DNA of 64,000 nt from Thermothelomyces thermophilus ATCC 42464 (Eukaryota > Ascomycota > Sordariomycetes > Sordariales > Chaetomiaceae): the NCBI RefSeq assembly GCF_000226095.1, contig NC_016477.1:3410001-3474000 (forward strand), read 5' to 3'. This document shows positions 1-12,195 of the stretch, in pieces. Each line of letters begins with the position of its first letter. Positions within the stretch are counted from its first letter, which is position 1. The translations under genes were made by a program, and so were the position numbers. Below the pieces are notes generated by a model. It had not been told where the DNA came from, did no database searches, and saw only the letters and a program-made list of their open reading frames with translations.

Positions 1-3000
1 GTCCCTTATAAGTTAATGTTTTCTTTCGAACGTCATTTTAGCTATAATATCTGAGATAACCGACGCTTTAATTAATTTATTCTTAACGATAATATTTACT
101 ATGACTAGATAGCTAGCATTATAGCTAAATGTTAGGCTCGTATCATAGATAAATAGTATACTTAGTAAGATTTAATGACTACTAGTATCTCTGTCTAAAA
201 TAAAGAAATGCTTATAGATTAAGATAGCCCCTAAGATAATCATATTAACCGTTTCCCTAGTAAATGGCTTACTATTATAAAGACCCTAGGAAATTATTAT
301 CGTTATCTATATAGGGAGATAGTATCTCTATACTAGGCTAAGGGTAATTATATTATACTTAGATCCAATGTCAATTAGAGTAAGTACCTTCTTACCCCTT
401 AGATCTTTAAAGTTATAATAGAGCGTTAGTAGTATATATATCTGTATAAGTATATCTATCTAGATCTTCTAATTAGTAGAGAGTATATAGATTAGAGCCT
501 AGAAGGATATTTCGATTTCTTCTAAATTTAGCTAGTCTTGCTATCTAGTAAGGTAGTTACTCTAGAACCTATCCGTTATAACGGTCTACTAGCTATTATT
601 AGTAACCCCTAAAAATGCCGGAACTATAATTATAGACTCTTCTCCCTTAATGCTACTCTATCTACTTAGATAGCTAAGGTAGATCTTAACCTCTTATAAC
701 GCTCTCCTTCTTATTTATAAAGCCGGCTTATTAGGGAAGGGAATAGCTAAGCCCTTATACTCGATTACCTCCTAAGGACTTTTATAATCCTGCTTAAGGA
801 ATATAATTAGCGTGTTCTTAAACGCTAGGGAGATCTCTAAGACCTTGTCAATAGTAAGTGTCTTCGCTTAAAGAGCCTTACTAATCAGAGAAAGTACGTT
901 ATAGGCTATATTTTCCTTAGTCAATTTCTCTAATTCCCTAAAGTAAATGGTTCGTTTCTATCTAGCTAGGGGGAGAGCTTTCTTGCTAGTAGGGTTAGTA
1001 GTCCTCTTAGCGGTAGCTATAACCCCTTAGCCTATAGCCAAAAGGTTAGTTCCTTTTACTTCTATAGTCCTTTTTAGTAATCAAATAGTCTTTACTTTAT
1101 TAGTCCCCTTTTACCTAATAGGATCCTATATTAGCTTATCTTCTATTTCCATAAAATAGTACTTTATAAGGATAGTACTCTATACTATAGTTATTATATT
1201 ACTATCCTTATTAGAAATATCTTTACTATTAACCTCTGATTTAATAGTATTAAAAGCTTGTATCGCCGTCTAATCAGACTATGACGTGTCTGTTAGTAAG
1301 CCTTTATAGTTAGTAGTAAAAATAGGGTTGTCTGTCCGAGACGTTGTCTGTTTTACCTACTAGACGAAAGTATATCTACCTTATTTATAATCTATCTAGA
1401 AATTAATCTTTCTTACCTTAGTATAGTTATAGATTAACTCCAGGGAAACTCTCTTAATATTAGTAAGGCGATTAAGGGAGGTTATAACTACTTTCGGTAG
1501 GTATAAACCTTTAGTATACTAAAAGAAGGCCTTATTAGTAATAAGGTTTAAGTCTAGATAGTACTCTTAACTATACTCCTTTTAGTAGCTCTCTATAAAC
1601 TATTAGTACGGCTCCTAGCTAGGAAGATCTAGCTAAAGAGAAGTATAAGTACAAATAATATATTACTAAGTCCCCTAATTAGCTATAGTAGCTATATCCT
1701 TACTAAGGATCTTAACTTGCTAGCTTTCTAGAAGACTAGGATCTCTTTTATCTAAGATTTACTTAAACCTAAGCTAATAAATAAGACTATTATAGATATC
1801 CTTTACTAGGGCTAGATACCTATAGGTAAAGTACGTCTAATCACTATAATAGTAGTAGCTATAAGGTATAGCTAAGGTCAAACTCGGCTAGAACCTATTA
1901 CTCTTCTTCTTTTACTAAGACTCTTAAGTGGCTAATAGGTAGGTCTAGATCTCCTTAATCTCGTTATCACTTAGGTCATCCGTCTAATTACAGGAACGCC
2001 TACCCCTGTCTAAAGATTTATAGCTAACTTTGCCCTTATTAATCCAAAGCTTATATAAGGTATCTATAAGCCTATTAACGATCTTATCAAAGGTAGTGTC
2101 TCTCTAGGCAGATAAACCTAAAGGACTCTCCTATATCTAGGGAGCTAAAGGACTTTTCTTAATAGTCTAGCTTACCTATAGTTTAACTTCTCCTCCTTTT
2201 AGATCTAGCTTATAGTATATTAACCTAGTATTAACTCCCTTATATAGATACTCCTATATAAAGTTATAGAAGTCCTCTTACTCTATATTATTAATTTATA
2301 AGTTACCTTTCTTATAGACTTAAAGACTAGTCTAAAGAGTAAAGGGAAATCTATCCTATACCTTCTAGATAGCTAATAACTAATAGACCGCTTTCTTCTT
2401 CTTTAGTACTTAGGTAAGTAGGACATTAATATACTCTAAGTAATTATAGATAGACTTAGCTAAATCTATATACTAGGAATCTGGAAGACACTCTAGCTCT
2501 TAAGTAGAAGTTTCCTAGCAAGAGTCGTTCTACTTCTAGCGTTCTTTAATAGTAGCTTTAAAAGTAGCCTAGTCCTTTTTCTTTAACTCTAGTTACTAGT
2601 CTAGGATTTCCTAAAGGTCATCTATATACTATTACTTAAAGTAAGAGATCTTGTTAATATTATCTCTACTAAAGATTTTATAAGCCTTTTTGAAATACTT
2701 AAGGTATTTAATAATATTATAACTAGAGAAGAGACTAGGTAATCCTTTATCTATTAGTAAAGAGAATATAACCTAAATAACTTTAGTAAGTCTATCTACT
2801 ATAATGTCTATTTAAGTATGATACTTGACTTTTAAGTCTAAAGTAAGGTTTCTAAATTCTAGTAATTAAGGTAATTCTAATAGTATCCTTTCTAATAAGG
2901 TTTTAATATACCTAGATATAAGAGGTATTAAAAGTAATAATTCTAATTAAAATATTTACTAAACTAATAAGAAAAGTAATACCTAAGGTTACTATTTTTA

Positions 3001-3900
3001 ATTACGCCTTTTTATTTAGGTAACTTCCTTAAAGATAACTTTTCTATCTAAGTAGTTAATCTAAAAAGCTTTCCTCCTTTCCTTTAAGTCTTCTTATAAC
3101 TAGTAAGATTAAATATAAACTTAGTCTACTACCTTCATTCCTTTAGAGTATACCTAGTAAAGCTATTCCTAAACTTTCTAATAAGAGATACCTTATAATA
3201 ATAGCGTTCTAACCTCTAAAGTTAGAACTCCTAAATTAATAAGACAAATCTATACTAGACTACTAAAGAGTAGTAATATATAGGTAGATATACCCTTACT
3301 AGTAAGCGCTAATACTAAGGTAACTAGGGCTAGGATAGCTATAAAGCTTTCCTCTAATATCTATATAACTCTAAAGTCTCGTTTCCAAATCCTAAATAGT
3401 TCTAGTGTCGCTAATCTGTATTTTAGAGTTTCTATCCTTCTAAATAGATGTCAAACTCCTTTAAACTCATTATCCTATGATTTCTACCGTCTCTACTAAC
3501 GGTATTATTACATTAGGGCAAGAGTAGTTCCCTAGCCTACCGCTAAATATACTAATCTCTTGGCACCTATATTCGCTTTTCTTGCTTTCCTAATAATCTT
3601 ACTATACACGCCTCTATATATATATCTTCGCTCCTCTATCACGAATATTACTATCTTACTATACTTAAAGTCTAGTAGTCTAGTTTAGACTCAAAGCTAA
3701 GCTCTTCCCTAATTAAGCCCCTAAAATATAAGCTAGTACTAACCCTCTAGGGTACCACTTAGCACCTCTAGAACTAAACCTCCGTCTAGTCAGATAGGGA
3801 GGAGCTTCGGCTTAAAAAGTCTAAGGCATCCGAGTATTCGCGGTCATAGTAGGCAAGTCCGACCATCTAGATGGTAACGACGATAAGGGCGAGGGCGGTG
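1..3900 (-). mobile_element. Decayed retroelement D with gag/protease remnants, cut by the window's left edge
   Basis: The stretch is very TA-rich with TAG/TAA in every frame, typical of RIP-decayed repeats. Read on the minus strand, about 423-355 translates to a retroviral-type aspartic protease core (KVLTLIDIGSKYN, matching the hydrophobic-DSG/DTGS signature). About 270 bases further along that strand the frame reads ILLSILFIYDT, resembling the second protease motif. The longer stretch upstream on the same strand (higher coordinates) would then be gag, but I cannot recognise a capsid or zinc knuckle. RT and integrase would lie left of the window. No LTR was found on the right side, so the right border (about 3,900) is approximate. 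It differs from the chromoviruses further right and could be related to element F. Confidence 0.45.
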
Positions 3901-4751
3901 ATAGTAATGTCCCTCTAGATAGACGTAGAAGAGTCTACTTATATAGAAAAAGATATCCCTAACTTATAAAAGAAAGAAGAACTACATCCTACTACTCTAA
4001 TCTATTAGAGCAAACGAGTATTAAAAGCTATCTATTGTCCTTGTCTATCTGTCTAGTGCCCTTAGATAGGTAACCCCTATTTATACCTATAGTATATAGT
4101 AAAGCTCTATAGAACCGGAAAAACAAAACTGTACCCTATGTCCCTCTAATCATATTAAGAACTTCTAGCCCTAGTCTAATAGTTATACAAATTTGGCTAT
4201 ACTAGCTATATTAGAAGGCATTAAATCTATAGACCTTAAGGGTGATAATCCTTTCTAGAGCTACTCTTAAGAAGCTAGGATAAGGTTATCTCTAGCTTAT
4301 TTATAGGTTAAGCGCTATAGAACTTCTAGATCTAGCTTATAGTCGCTATTAGGGTTAATAAATCCCTATATACTAGCAATTTTAGCCTATAACTATAGTT
4401 TGATATATTATAAGTTCTAGGAACTAGGCCCTATAAGGCATATAGAAGTCTTGACTAAGATCTTAGACATGATAGACACGTCATTAAAAGCATATTAAAG
4501 CAAGGTAAGAGAGTTCGTAATAGAAGAAGCTACTACTAATATTAAAGATACATCGGCAAAGGAGTAGTTAAGGCGCCAGGCTTATAACTACCGAACGTAG
4601 TAGGAGCTCCAGGAGTGTTAAAAGCAGTCTATAGTAAGTAGCTATACAAAGGAGACAGTGCCTTATTAAAACTATCTATAAAGGAGATATAAAGGAGTGG
4701 TATTTATAGATAAAAGGACTAGCCAATGCGTTAAACAGCCTTATATAGCTA
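3901..4751. other. RIP-decayed spacer between elements D and A
   Basis: No intact gene. The plus strand from about 4,130 to 4,560 can be read as a decayed ORF whose stops are mostly TAG/TAA where CAG/CAA is likely. Its hydrophobic stretch around 4,330-4,420 has no family resemblance I recognise. Short tracts near 3,840-3,910 keep CpG-rich sequence, as expected where CpA is absent. Confidence 0.4.
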
Positions 4752-5205
4752 TATATCACGAGCCAACTATATACCACGACCCAGTGGGGCACAAGAGGCT
4801 GAATGAGCTACCAATCAAGAAGGGCACGAAGCGAGGCTGACACGGGATCACCAGGGAGCGCGGGCTACTACAGGCAAACGATTGCCAAAAGGGAAAGATA
4901 GCAGAGGATAGCTAGCTATTAAAGGCGATCTAAGGACAGGATAGAAGGGGACTATAAGCGATTAATAGAAGTATATATATATATAAATAGCTACTCGTTA
5001 TAGTAGACTCTAAGAGTTTACTAGTAATAGTAACTTATAATCATAGTACTTATACTAAGCTTTATAGACTATTATAAGAGATAACTCTAGTATTATTATA
5101 AACCCTTTAGCTTTACTAAATCCCTTAGACAACCTATACGCTTATCTCGCTTAATCTACCTTTATCTAAACCCTTTTAGAAGAAGTCTAAGCTAGGTTTA
5201 TTATA
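4752..5205 (+). repeat. 5' LTR of element A
   Basis: It starts TATATCACGAGCC, aligning with TGTATTACGAGCC of the better preserved LTR at 16,455, and ends GGTTTATTATA, a RIPed form of GGTTTGTTACA. Length 454 bp, equal to the copy at 27,023-27,476. It contains a 33-bp stretch around 5,040-5,075 that the LTRs of element B lack. Confidence 0.85.
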
Positions 5206-5232
5206 TATTACTATTACTCCCTTTATTCTATC

Positions 5233-8200
5233 ATGGTTTAGGACAAAGGTAATTTCGACCTCGATATTGACATGACTACTAACATTATAGCCGAATAGCT
5301 GCTTGCCTAGCTTAGTTAACTCTATTAGCGGATCTAGGAGTTAGACTAGAGAGACAAGGCTGCTTAAGCTTAGATTAAGGAACTCGAGAACGGTGAAAAG
5401 CACTTATAGAAGCTAGTTAACGAGGCCTACGTCAAAATCAAGGCACTCGAAGGCGCTAAAGCGAGCCGTATTAAGATCGAACTACCTGGTAAATACGGAG
5501 GAACCAAGGAGGATCTTGTAAGATTCCTGACAAACCTCTAATCCTACTTTCGGCTTAATGATAACAAGTTTCTAGATAATAAAGCTAAAGTCCTCTATAT
5601 AGCTATAAGACTAGAGGGCAAGGTACTTAGATGGTTTGAGCCCATATAGAATGACTATCTTACTAAGGAAGATAAAGACGACCGAGACGCGTTTATATAG
5701 GCAGTCTTTCGATCTTATAACCGTTTTGAAGATGAGCTTTAGAAGGTTTTTAGTAATAAGGATAAGAAGATTTATATATAAGAAAGACTTACTAGTCTCC
5801 GATGGACTAAGTTAGTAGCCTCTTATACTATATAGTTTGGATAGGATATACTTAAGTCTTAGCTTAACGATAAGGCATTAATATAACTATTTTATAATGG
5901 CCTAAAGGAAAAGGTTAAAGACAAACTATATAAGTATAACTAGCCTAAGACCCTAGATAAATATATTATATAGGCTATTAGAATTGATGATTAACTCTAT
6001 ATATAAGAGTAGTAAAAACGAGGTCAGATAAATAGAACTATAGTCAAGGCTAATAATAAGAAAAAACAAGTATACGTTAGTACCTTATATAGGATATATC
6101 CTAGAGCTATAGATATAGATATAGTATAAAAGTAAGATAAGAAGAAGACAACTAAAGACAAGTCTAACGTTACCTACTATAACTATAGAAAGAAAGGACA
6201 CTATAAATAAGAATGTCGAAGCCCGAAGAAAGACTAGAAACTAGTCCCTAGAAAGGAAATTATGGCTATTAATAAAACTGCTAAGGATGTTATCGAAGTA
6301 GCGGCTACGAGCTACGAAAATAAAGATAGCGATATAGATAGTCTTAGACGTGACGGCGATAGTAAAGACGAACAAGCACTGTACTCCGAACTAGTCACTA
6401 TAGACCTAGAGATAGGTCTTGCCGAATAGGATATAGCAGGAGAATATATACTACTAATTTCGATTCTTCTAGCCTTAAGGCAATAGGGTTTTATAGTTAC
6501 CTAGAGGCAGGATAGATCGTAGATAACCAATACCTAAGGAATCGAAAGACCCGGACCTAATATTCTATTCCTCTAGGAACGAATCGAATGGTACTATAAT
6601 GAAGTTTTCTAGCTTAATATAGAACTACGTAAATGGGATAGACGCTTAATTCGACTTACCTAGTAGAGCAATAAGATAAGGGACGAGATAAGGGAACTCC
6701 GACATATCGTAGAAACTATTAAAGGGGAATAGCCTATGATATATAATAGGCCTAATAGCTACGCCAAGTATTTTGATGACTAGTGACTTAGCTATGACAT
6801 ATAGAACCTAGAGTACTAGTTTATATACGCGAACTGTGGAAAAGACGAACGTATGTGGGAAAACTATTAGAAGAAATACTCCTACCTTAGTATTAGAGTA
6901 CCTACGGCCTATATATGGTAGGAAGGATTTGGAAAAGAATTCTAATACCTTCTAGGTAACGCTACGTGACTATACCCGCGATATAAGGTATATATATAAG
7001 TGCCCTGGTTCTAGTATATGTTATATAAATGCCGATACCACTTTTATAACAAATTCGAAAATAATCACTAGCTAACCTGACAAGGAAATGAGGATAGAAG
7101 CCTCTGCCCTATAGAATAGGTCTATAATATAGGAAATAGAGCGGCCGAATTACTCTAGAAGATCGAAGCCTATAATCGAGAAGGCATTATAGTAGTTCTA
7201 AAACGAGCCTAGCCTAGGTACTATGGAATAGAACAAGATATATAGGACTTATGCTAGAGTAACAATTACCTTTACCACATAGACAAAAAGAAATCGCGAA
7301 TTCGGGAACTTTAGATAAAGCTATAGCACGTATAATAGAAAGTAGAATAGACCTAATAGTAGGAAGCTATAAGCACTTAATAGCTTATAAAAATAGGTAT
7401 AATTAATAAAGCCGCTATTAGCCGAACAACCGAAGAGGTTAGCACTGACTTGGGAAACGGGTTAGGGCCCTTCGAGGGGCCCGAAAATCATTAATGCCCG
7501 TATAGTAGAGAGTGGTAGTATAGTATAGGAGGAACTGGCGCAAGAGACCACTATATCGAGACCTCCCAGCAGAAACATAGGAAATTGCTACAATCTTTGG
7601 ACAATGGCGGCAAGACAAGCGATTATAGATAATAGTATAATAGAAATAGCACGAAATGCTCGTACTAGTAGATAGTAGAGCAGAGATAAACCTAATTTCG
7701 CTGACACTTGTAAATTAGCTACAGATACCCTAGAGAATGAAGCAAAAGTATAGTATAGTTAAGGGGCTATTTCTAATATAATAGGTATATAGGGAGACTA
7801 AACTAATCGATATCACTATAATAGGGAAGATTATAGTAGTTATATTTAATATTATAAATATAAGTAACGACAAAGATATAATATTAGGGTTACTATAGTA
7901 TAAAGATTATAACCTAGATATTAGCTAGAGGAATAGTAGCTACCTATAACCCTAAATAGAGTTATATTTAACTAGTAAGATGAGAAGTATATAAGGATTG
8001 TAAGTAGACAATGCTTAAGGGAAGGCATATCCTATAGATCTACTATAAGAGACAAATAGTAGTAGGTAGACTACTATAGACTCTAGAAGAAGCGGTATAA
8101 CGACACCGACGTTATAATAGGAGGAACGAGCTAAACCGCCGATAGCTATTCTCTCTATTGACAGATGTAAAGCATTATAACTAGAGTAATAGGTTAAGAT

Positions 8201-9324
8201 GGAAGAAATCGCTAATATCGTTATAGATAGAACTAAGTTTATATACTATTAGAGAACCGAGAGACAAGACGAGACTAAGAAAGTACCAGGGGAATATAAA
8301 GGATACCTAGCATTTGAACCGAAGCATCTAGAAGGATTACTGGAATATGGCCTATAGGATTACGAGATCAAGCTTAAGGAAGAAGCATGACTAAAGTTTT
8401 TTAAGATCTACTATATAAGCTAGACTTAGAACGAAGAACTTAAGCGATATTTAGAGGAAAACCTTTGAAGAGGATATATCTGCCTATTAATATCATTAGT
8501 AGGCTACCTAATCCTATTTATGTCTAAGAAAGACGGAAAGCTATAGTTATATATCGACTATTAGTAACTTAATAAATAGACTATGAAAAACCGATACCCG
8601 TTACTACTAATCTTACGGCTCTAAGATTAGTTAGTAGGAGCCTAATATTTTACGCGTCTTGACTTGCCATTGGCCTATAACTATATATAGATCAAAGAAA
8701 GCGACAAGTAGAAAACGGCCTTTAGGACACCCTATAGCTATTACAAGTACCTTGTTATGCTATTTAGACTTATAAACGTGCTAATAACGTTCTAAGCCCT
8801 GATTAATTAAGCTATCTAACCCTTTCTCAACAAATTTATAGTATATTATCTCGACGATATACTTATCTTCTCTAAGACAATAGACGAACATTAGAAGTAT
8901 ATAAAAGTAGTATTAGACACGTTATATATATATAAGCTATTAGTTAACAAGGAAAAAAGCAAATTCTATATTAGGAAAATAGTATTTTTGGGATATAAGA
9001 TATCCCTAGGACAAATTCGGATAGAATCTTCAAAGGTTAAAGCTATCAAGGATTAGCTATAACCGACGTTAGTTATAGAAGTACGAAGTTTTATCAGATT
9101 TGTAAACCTCTACCGGATATTTATTAGGAACTTTAGAGCAATCGTATGACCTTTATATAAACTTACTAAGAAGAACGCTAAATTCTAATGGGAAGAATAG
9201 CATAAGCAAGCATTTACATAGGTCCGTAATACTATTACTAAAGATCTAGTATTAGTACTACTAGACCCTAAGAAGCTATTTAAGGTAGAAATAGACACTT
9301 TAGACTATGCTATCGGAGGATAAT
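5233..9324 (+). pseudogene. Element A gag and first part of pol (capsid, zinc knuckle, protease, RT, start of RNase H)
   Basis: The ATG at 5,233 opens a gag reading like that of element B (NGGDFDLDIDM region), with in-frame TAG/TAA at glutamine positions. A degenerate CCHC zinc knuckle (cysteines read as tyrosine) lies near 6,175-6,215. The protease core LVDS-R-AEINLI lies near 7,655-7,700, with the active-site glycine replaced. The RT palm with YLDDILIFS lies around 8,845-8,880. The frame stops at the RNase H residues DYAIGG, exactly where element B is inserted. Translation would fail within a few codons, so this is a dead copy. The rest of pol is at 16,876-18,731. Confidence 0.85.
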
Positions 9325-9745
9325 TATATTATAAGCCAACCATATACCGCGACCCGGTGGGGCATAGGAGGCTAAATGAGCCACCAATCAAGAAGGGCAC
9401 GAAGCGAGGCTGACAAAGGATCGCTAGGGAGCGCGGGCTACTACAGGCAAACGATTACCAAAAAGGGGAAAGATAGCAGAGGATAGCTAGCTACCAAAGG
9501 CGATCTAAGGACAGGATAGAAGGGGACTATAAGCGATCAGCAGAAGTATATATACATATAGATAGTCACTCGTTATAGTAGACTCCGAGAGTTCACCAGT
9601 GATAGCAACTTCTATAAAAGACAACCCTAGTGTTATTATAAACCCTTTGGCTTCACCAAATCTCTTAGACAACCTATACACTTGTCCCGCTTAGTTTACC
9701 TCTGTCTAAACCCTTTTAGAAGAAGTCTAAGCTAGGTTCGTTATA
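9325..9745 (+). repeat. 5' LTR of element B
   Basis: 421 bp, the same length as the LTR at 16,455-16,875. It starts TATATTATAAGCC (expected TGTATTACGAGCC) and ends GGTTCGTTATA (expected TTACA). No obvious tRNA-complementary primer-binding site follows at 9,746. Confidence 0.87.
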
Positions 9746-9772
9746 TGTTGCTATTACTCTCTTTGTTCTATC

Positions 9773-12150
9773 ATGGCTTAGAACGGAGGTGATTTCGACC
9801 TTGACATCGACATGGCTACTAACGTCACGGCCGAATAGCTGCTTGCCTAGCTCGGTCAACTCTAGTAGCGGATTTAGGAGTTGGACCAGAGAGACAAGGT
9901 TGCTTAAGCTCGGATTAAGGAACTCGAAAACGGCGAAAAGCACTTGTAGAAGCTGGTTAACGAGGCCTACGCTAAAATCAAGGCACTTGAGAGCGCTAAA
10001 GCGAGCTATATTAAGATCGAACTACCTAGTAAGTATAGAGGAACCAAGGAGGATCTTGTAGGATTCCTGACGAACCTCTGATCTTACTTCCGGCTTAATA
10101 ATGACAAGTTTCTAGATAATAAGGCTAAAGTCCTTTATATAGCTACGAGACTAGAAGGTAAGGTACTTAGATAGTTCAAGCCTATATAGAATGACTATCT
10201 TACTAAGGAAGATAAAGATAACTAAGACGCGTTTACGTAAGCAGTCTTTCGATCCTATAACCGGTTTAAAGAAGAGCTTTAGAAGGTTTTTAGTAATAAA
10301 GACGAGAAGATTTATATATAAGAAAGACTTACTAATCTCTAATAGGCTAAGTTAATAGCCTCTTATGCTATATAGTTTAGATAGGATATACTTAAGTCTT
10401 AGCTTAACGATAAGGCATTAATATAACTATTCTATAATGGCTTAAAGAAAAAGGTCAAAGACAAACTATATAAGTATAATTAGCCTAAGACTCTAGATAA
10501 ATATATTATATAGGCTATTAGGATCGATGATTAACTCTATATACGAGAGTAATAGAAATAAGGTTAGATATACGGAACCGCGGCTAAGGCTAACAATAAG
10601 AAAAAACGAGTATATGTTAGCATATCGCATAAGATATATCCTAGCGCTATAGATATAGACGTAGCATAGAAGCAAGACAAGAAGAAGATAGCCAAAGACA
10701 AGTCTAATGTTACCTACTATAACTATAGAAAGAAAGGACACTATAGACAAGAATATCAAAGCCCGAAGAAAGACTAGAAACTAGTCCCTAGAAAGGAAAT
10801 TACGGCTATTAACGAAACCGCTAAAGATGTTATCGAAGTAGTAGCTACGAGCTACGAAGACAGGGATAGCGACACGGATAGTCTCGGACATGATAGTAAC
10901 GGTAAAGACGAACAAGCACCGTACTCCGAACTGGTTACTATAGATCTAGAAACAGGTCTTGCCGAATAGGACACGGCGGGAGAGTATATACCACCTATTT
11001 CGATTCTCCTAGCCTTAAGGTAGTAGGGTTTTATAGTTACCTAGAGGCAGGATAGATTATAGACGACCGATACCTAAGGAATCGAAAGACCCGGACCTAA
11101 TGTTCTATTCCTCTAGGAATAAATCGAATAGTACTATAACGAAGTTTTCTAGCTTAATACGGAACTACGCGAACGGGATAGACGCTTGATTTAACTTGCC
11201 TAGTAGAGTAATAAGATAAGGGACAAGATAAGGGAACTCCGACATATCGTAAAAACTATTAAAAGGGAATAGCCTATAATATATAATAGGCTTGATAGCT
11301 ATACTAAGTATTTTAACGATTAGTAATTTAGCTACAATATATAGAACCCTAAGTACTAGTTTATATATACGAACCGTAGAAAAGACAAACGTATGTAGGA
11401 AAACTACTAGAAGAAACACTCCTACCTTAGCATTAGAGTACCCACGGCCTATATATAGTAGGAAGGATTTAGAAAAGAGTTCTAATACCTTCTAGGCAAC
11501 ACTATATGACTATACCTGTAATATAAGGCATATATACAAGTGCCCTAGTTCTAGTATATAGTACATAAATGCCGATACCACTTTCGCGACAAATTCGAAA
11601 ACAATTACTAGCCGACCCGACAAGGAAATGAGAATAGAAGCCTCTACCCTATAGAATAGGTCTATAATATAGGAAACAGAGCAGCCAAATTGCTCTAGAA
11701 GATCGAAGCCTGCGATCTAGAAGGTATTATAGTAGTACTAAAACGAGCCTAGCCTAGGCACTGCGGAACAGGACGAGATATATAGGACTCGTGCCGGAGT
11801 AACGACTGCCTCTACTATGCGGACGAAAAGAAATCGCAGATCTAGGAGCTTTAGATAAAGCTATGGTACGTACGACGAAAAGCAGAATAGACCTAATGGT
11901 GGGAAGCTATAAGCACTTAATGGCTTATAGAAATAAGCACGATCGATAAAGCCACTATTAGCCAAATAACCGAAGAGGTTAGCACTGACCTAGGAAACAG
12001 GTTAGGGCCCTTCGAGGGGCCTAAAAACCATTAACGCCTATATAGCAGCGAGTAGTAGCATAGTATAGGAAGAACTAGCGTAAAAGACTACTATATCGAG
12101 ACCTCCTGGCAGGAATATAGGAAATCGCTATAATCTTTGGACGACGGCGG
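9773..12150 (+). pseudogene. Element B gag with zinc knuckle and a long unassigned downstream segment
   Basis: Gag would form the virus-like particle. The ATG at 9,773 opens a frame with an acidic start, a coiled-coil-like stretch (about residues 20-85) and a capsid-like part containing KYRGTKEDLVGFLTNL. The in-frame stops are TAG/TAA where glutamine or tryptophan is expected. A zinc knuckle at 10,715-10,756 keeps its histidine, but all three cysteines read as tyrosine, as expected from G-to-A change in TGT/TGC. It is followed by roughly 1.4 kb of decayed coding sequence (to about 12,150) before the protease, with no domain I recognise. Confidence 0.8.
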
Positions 12151-12195
12151 CAAGACAAGTAATTATGGATAATAGCATAATAGAAATAGCACGAA

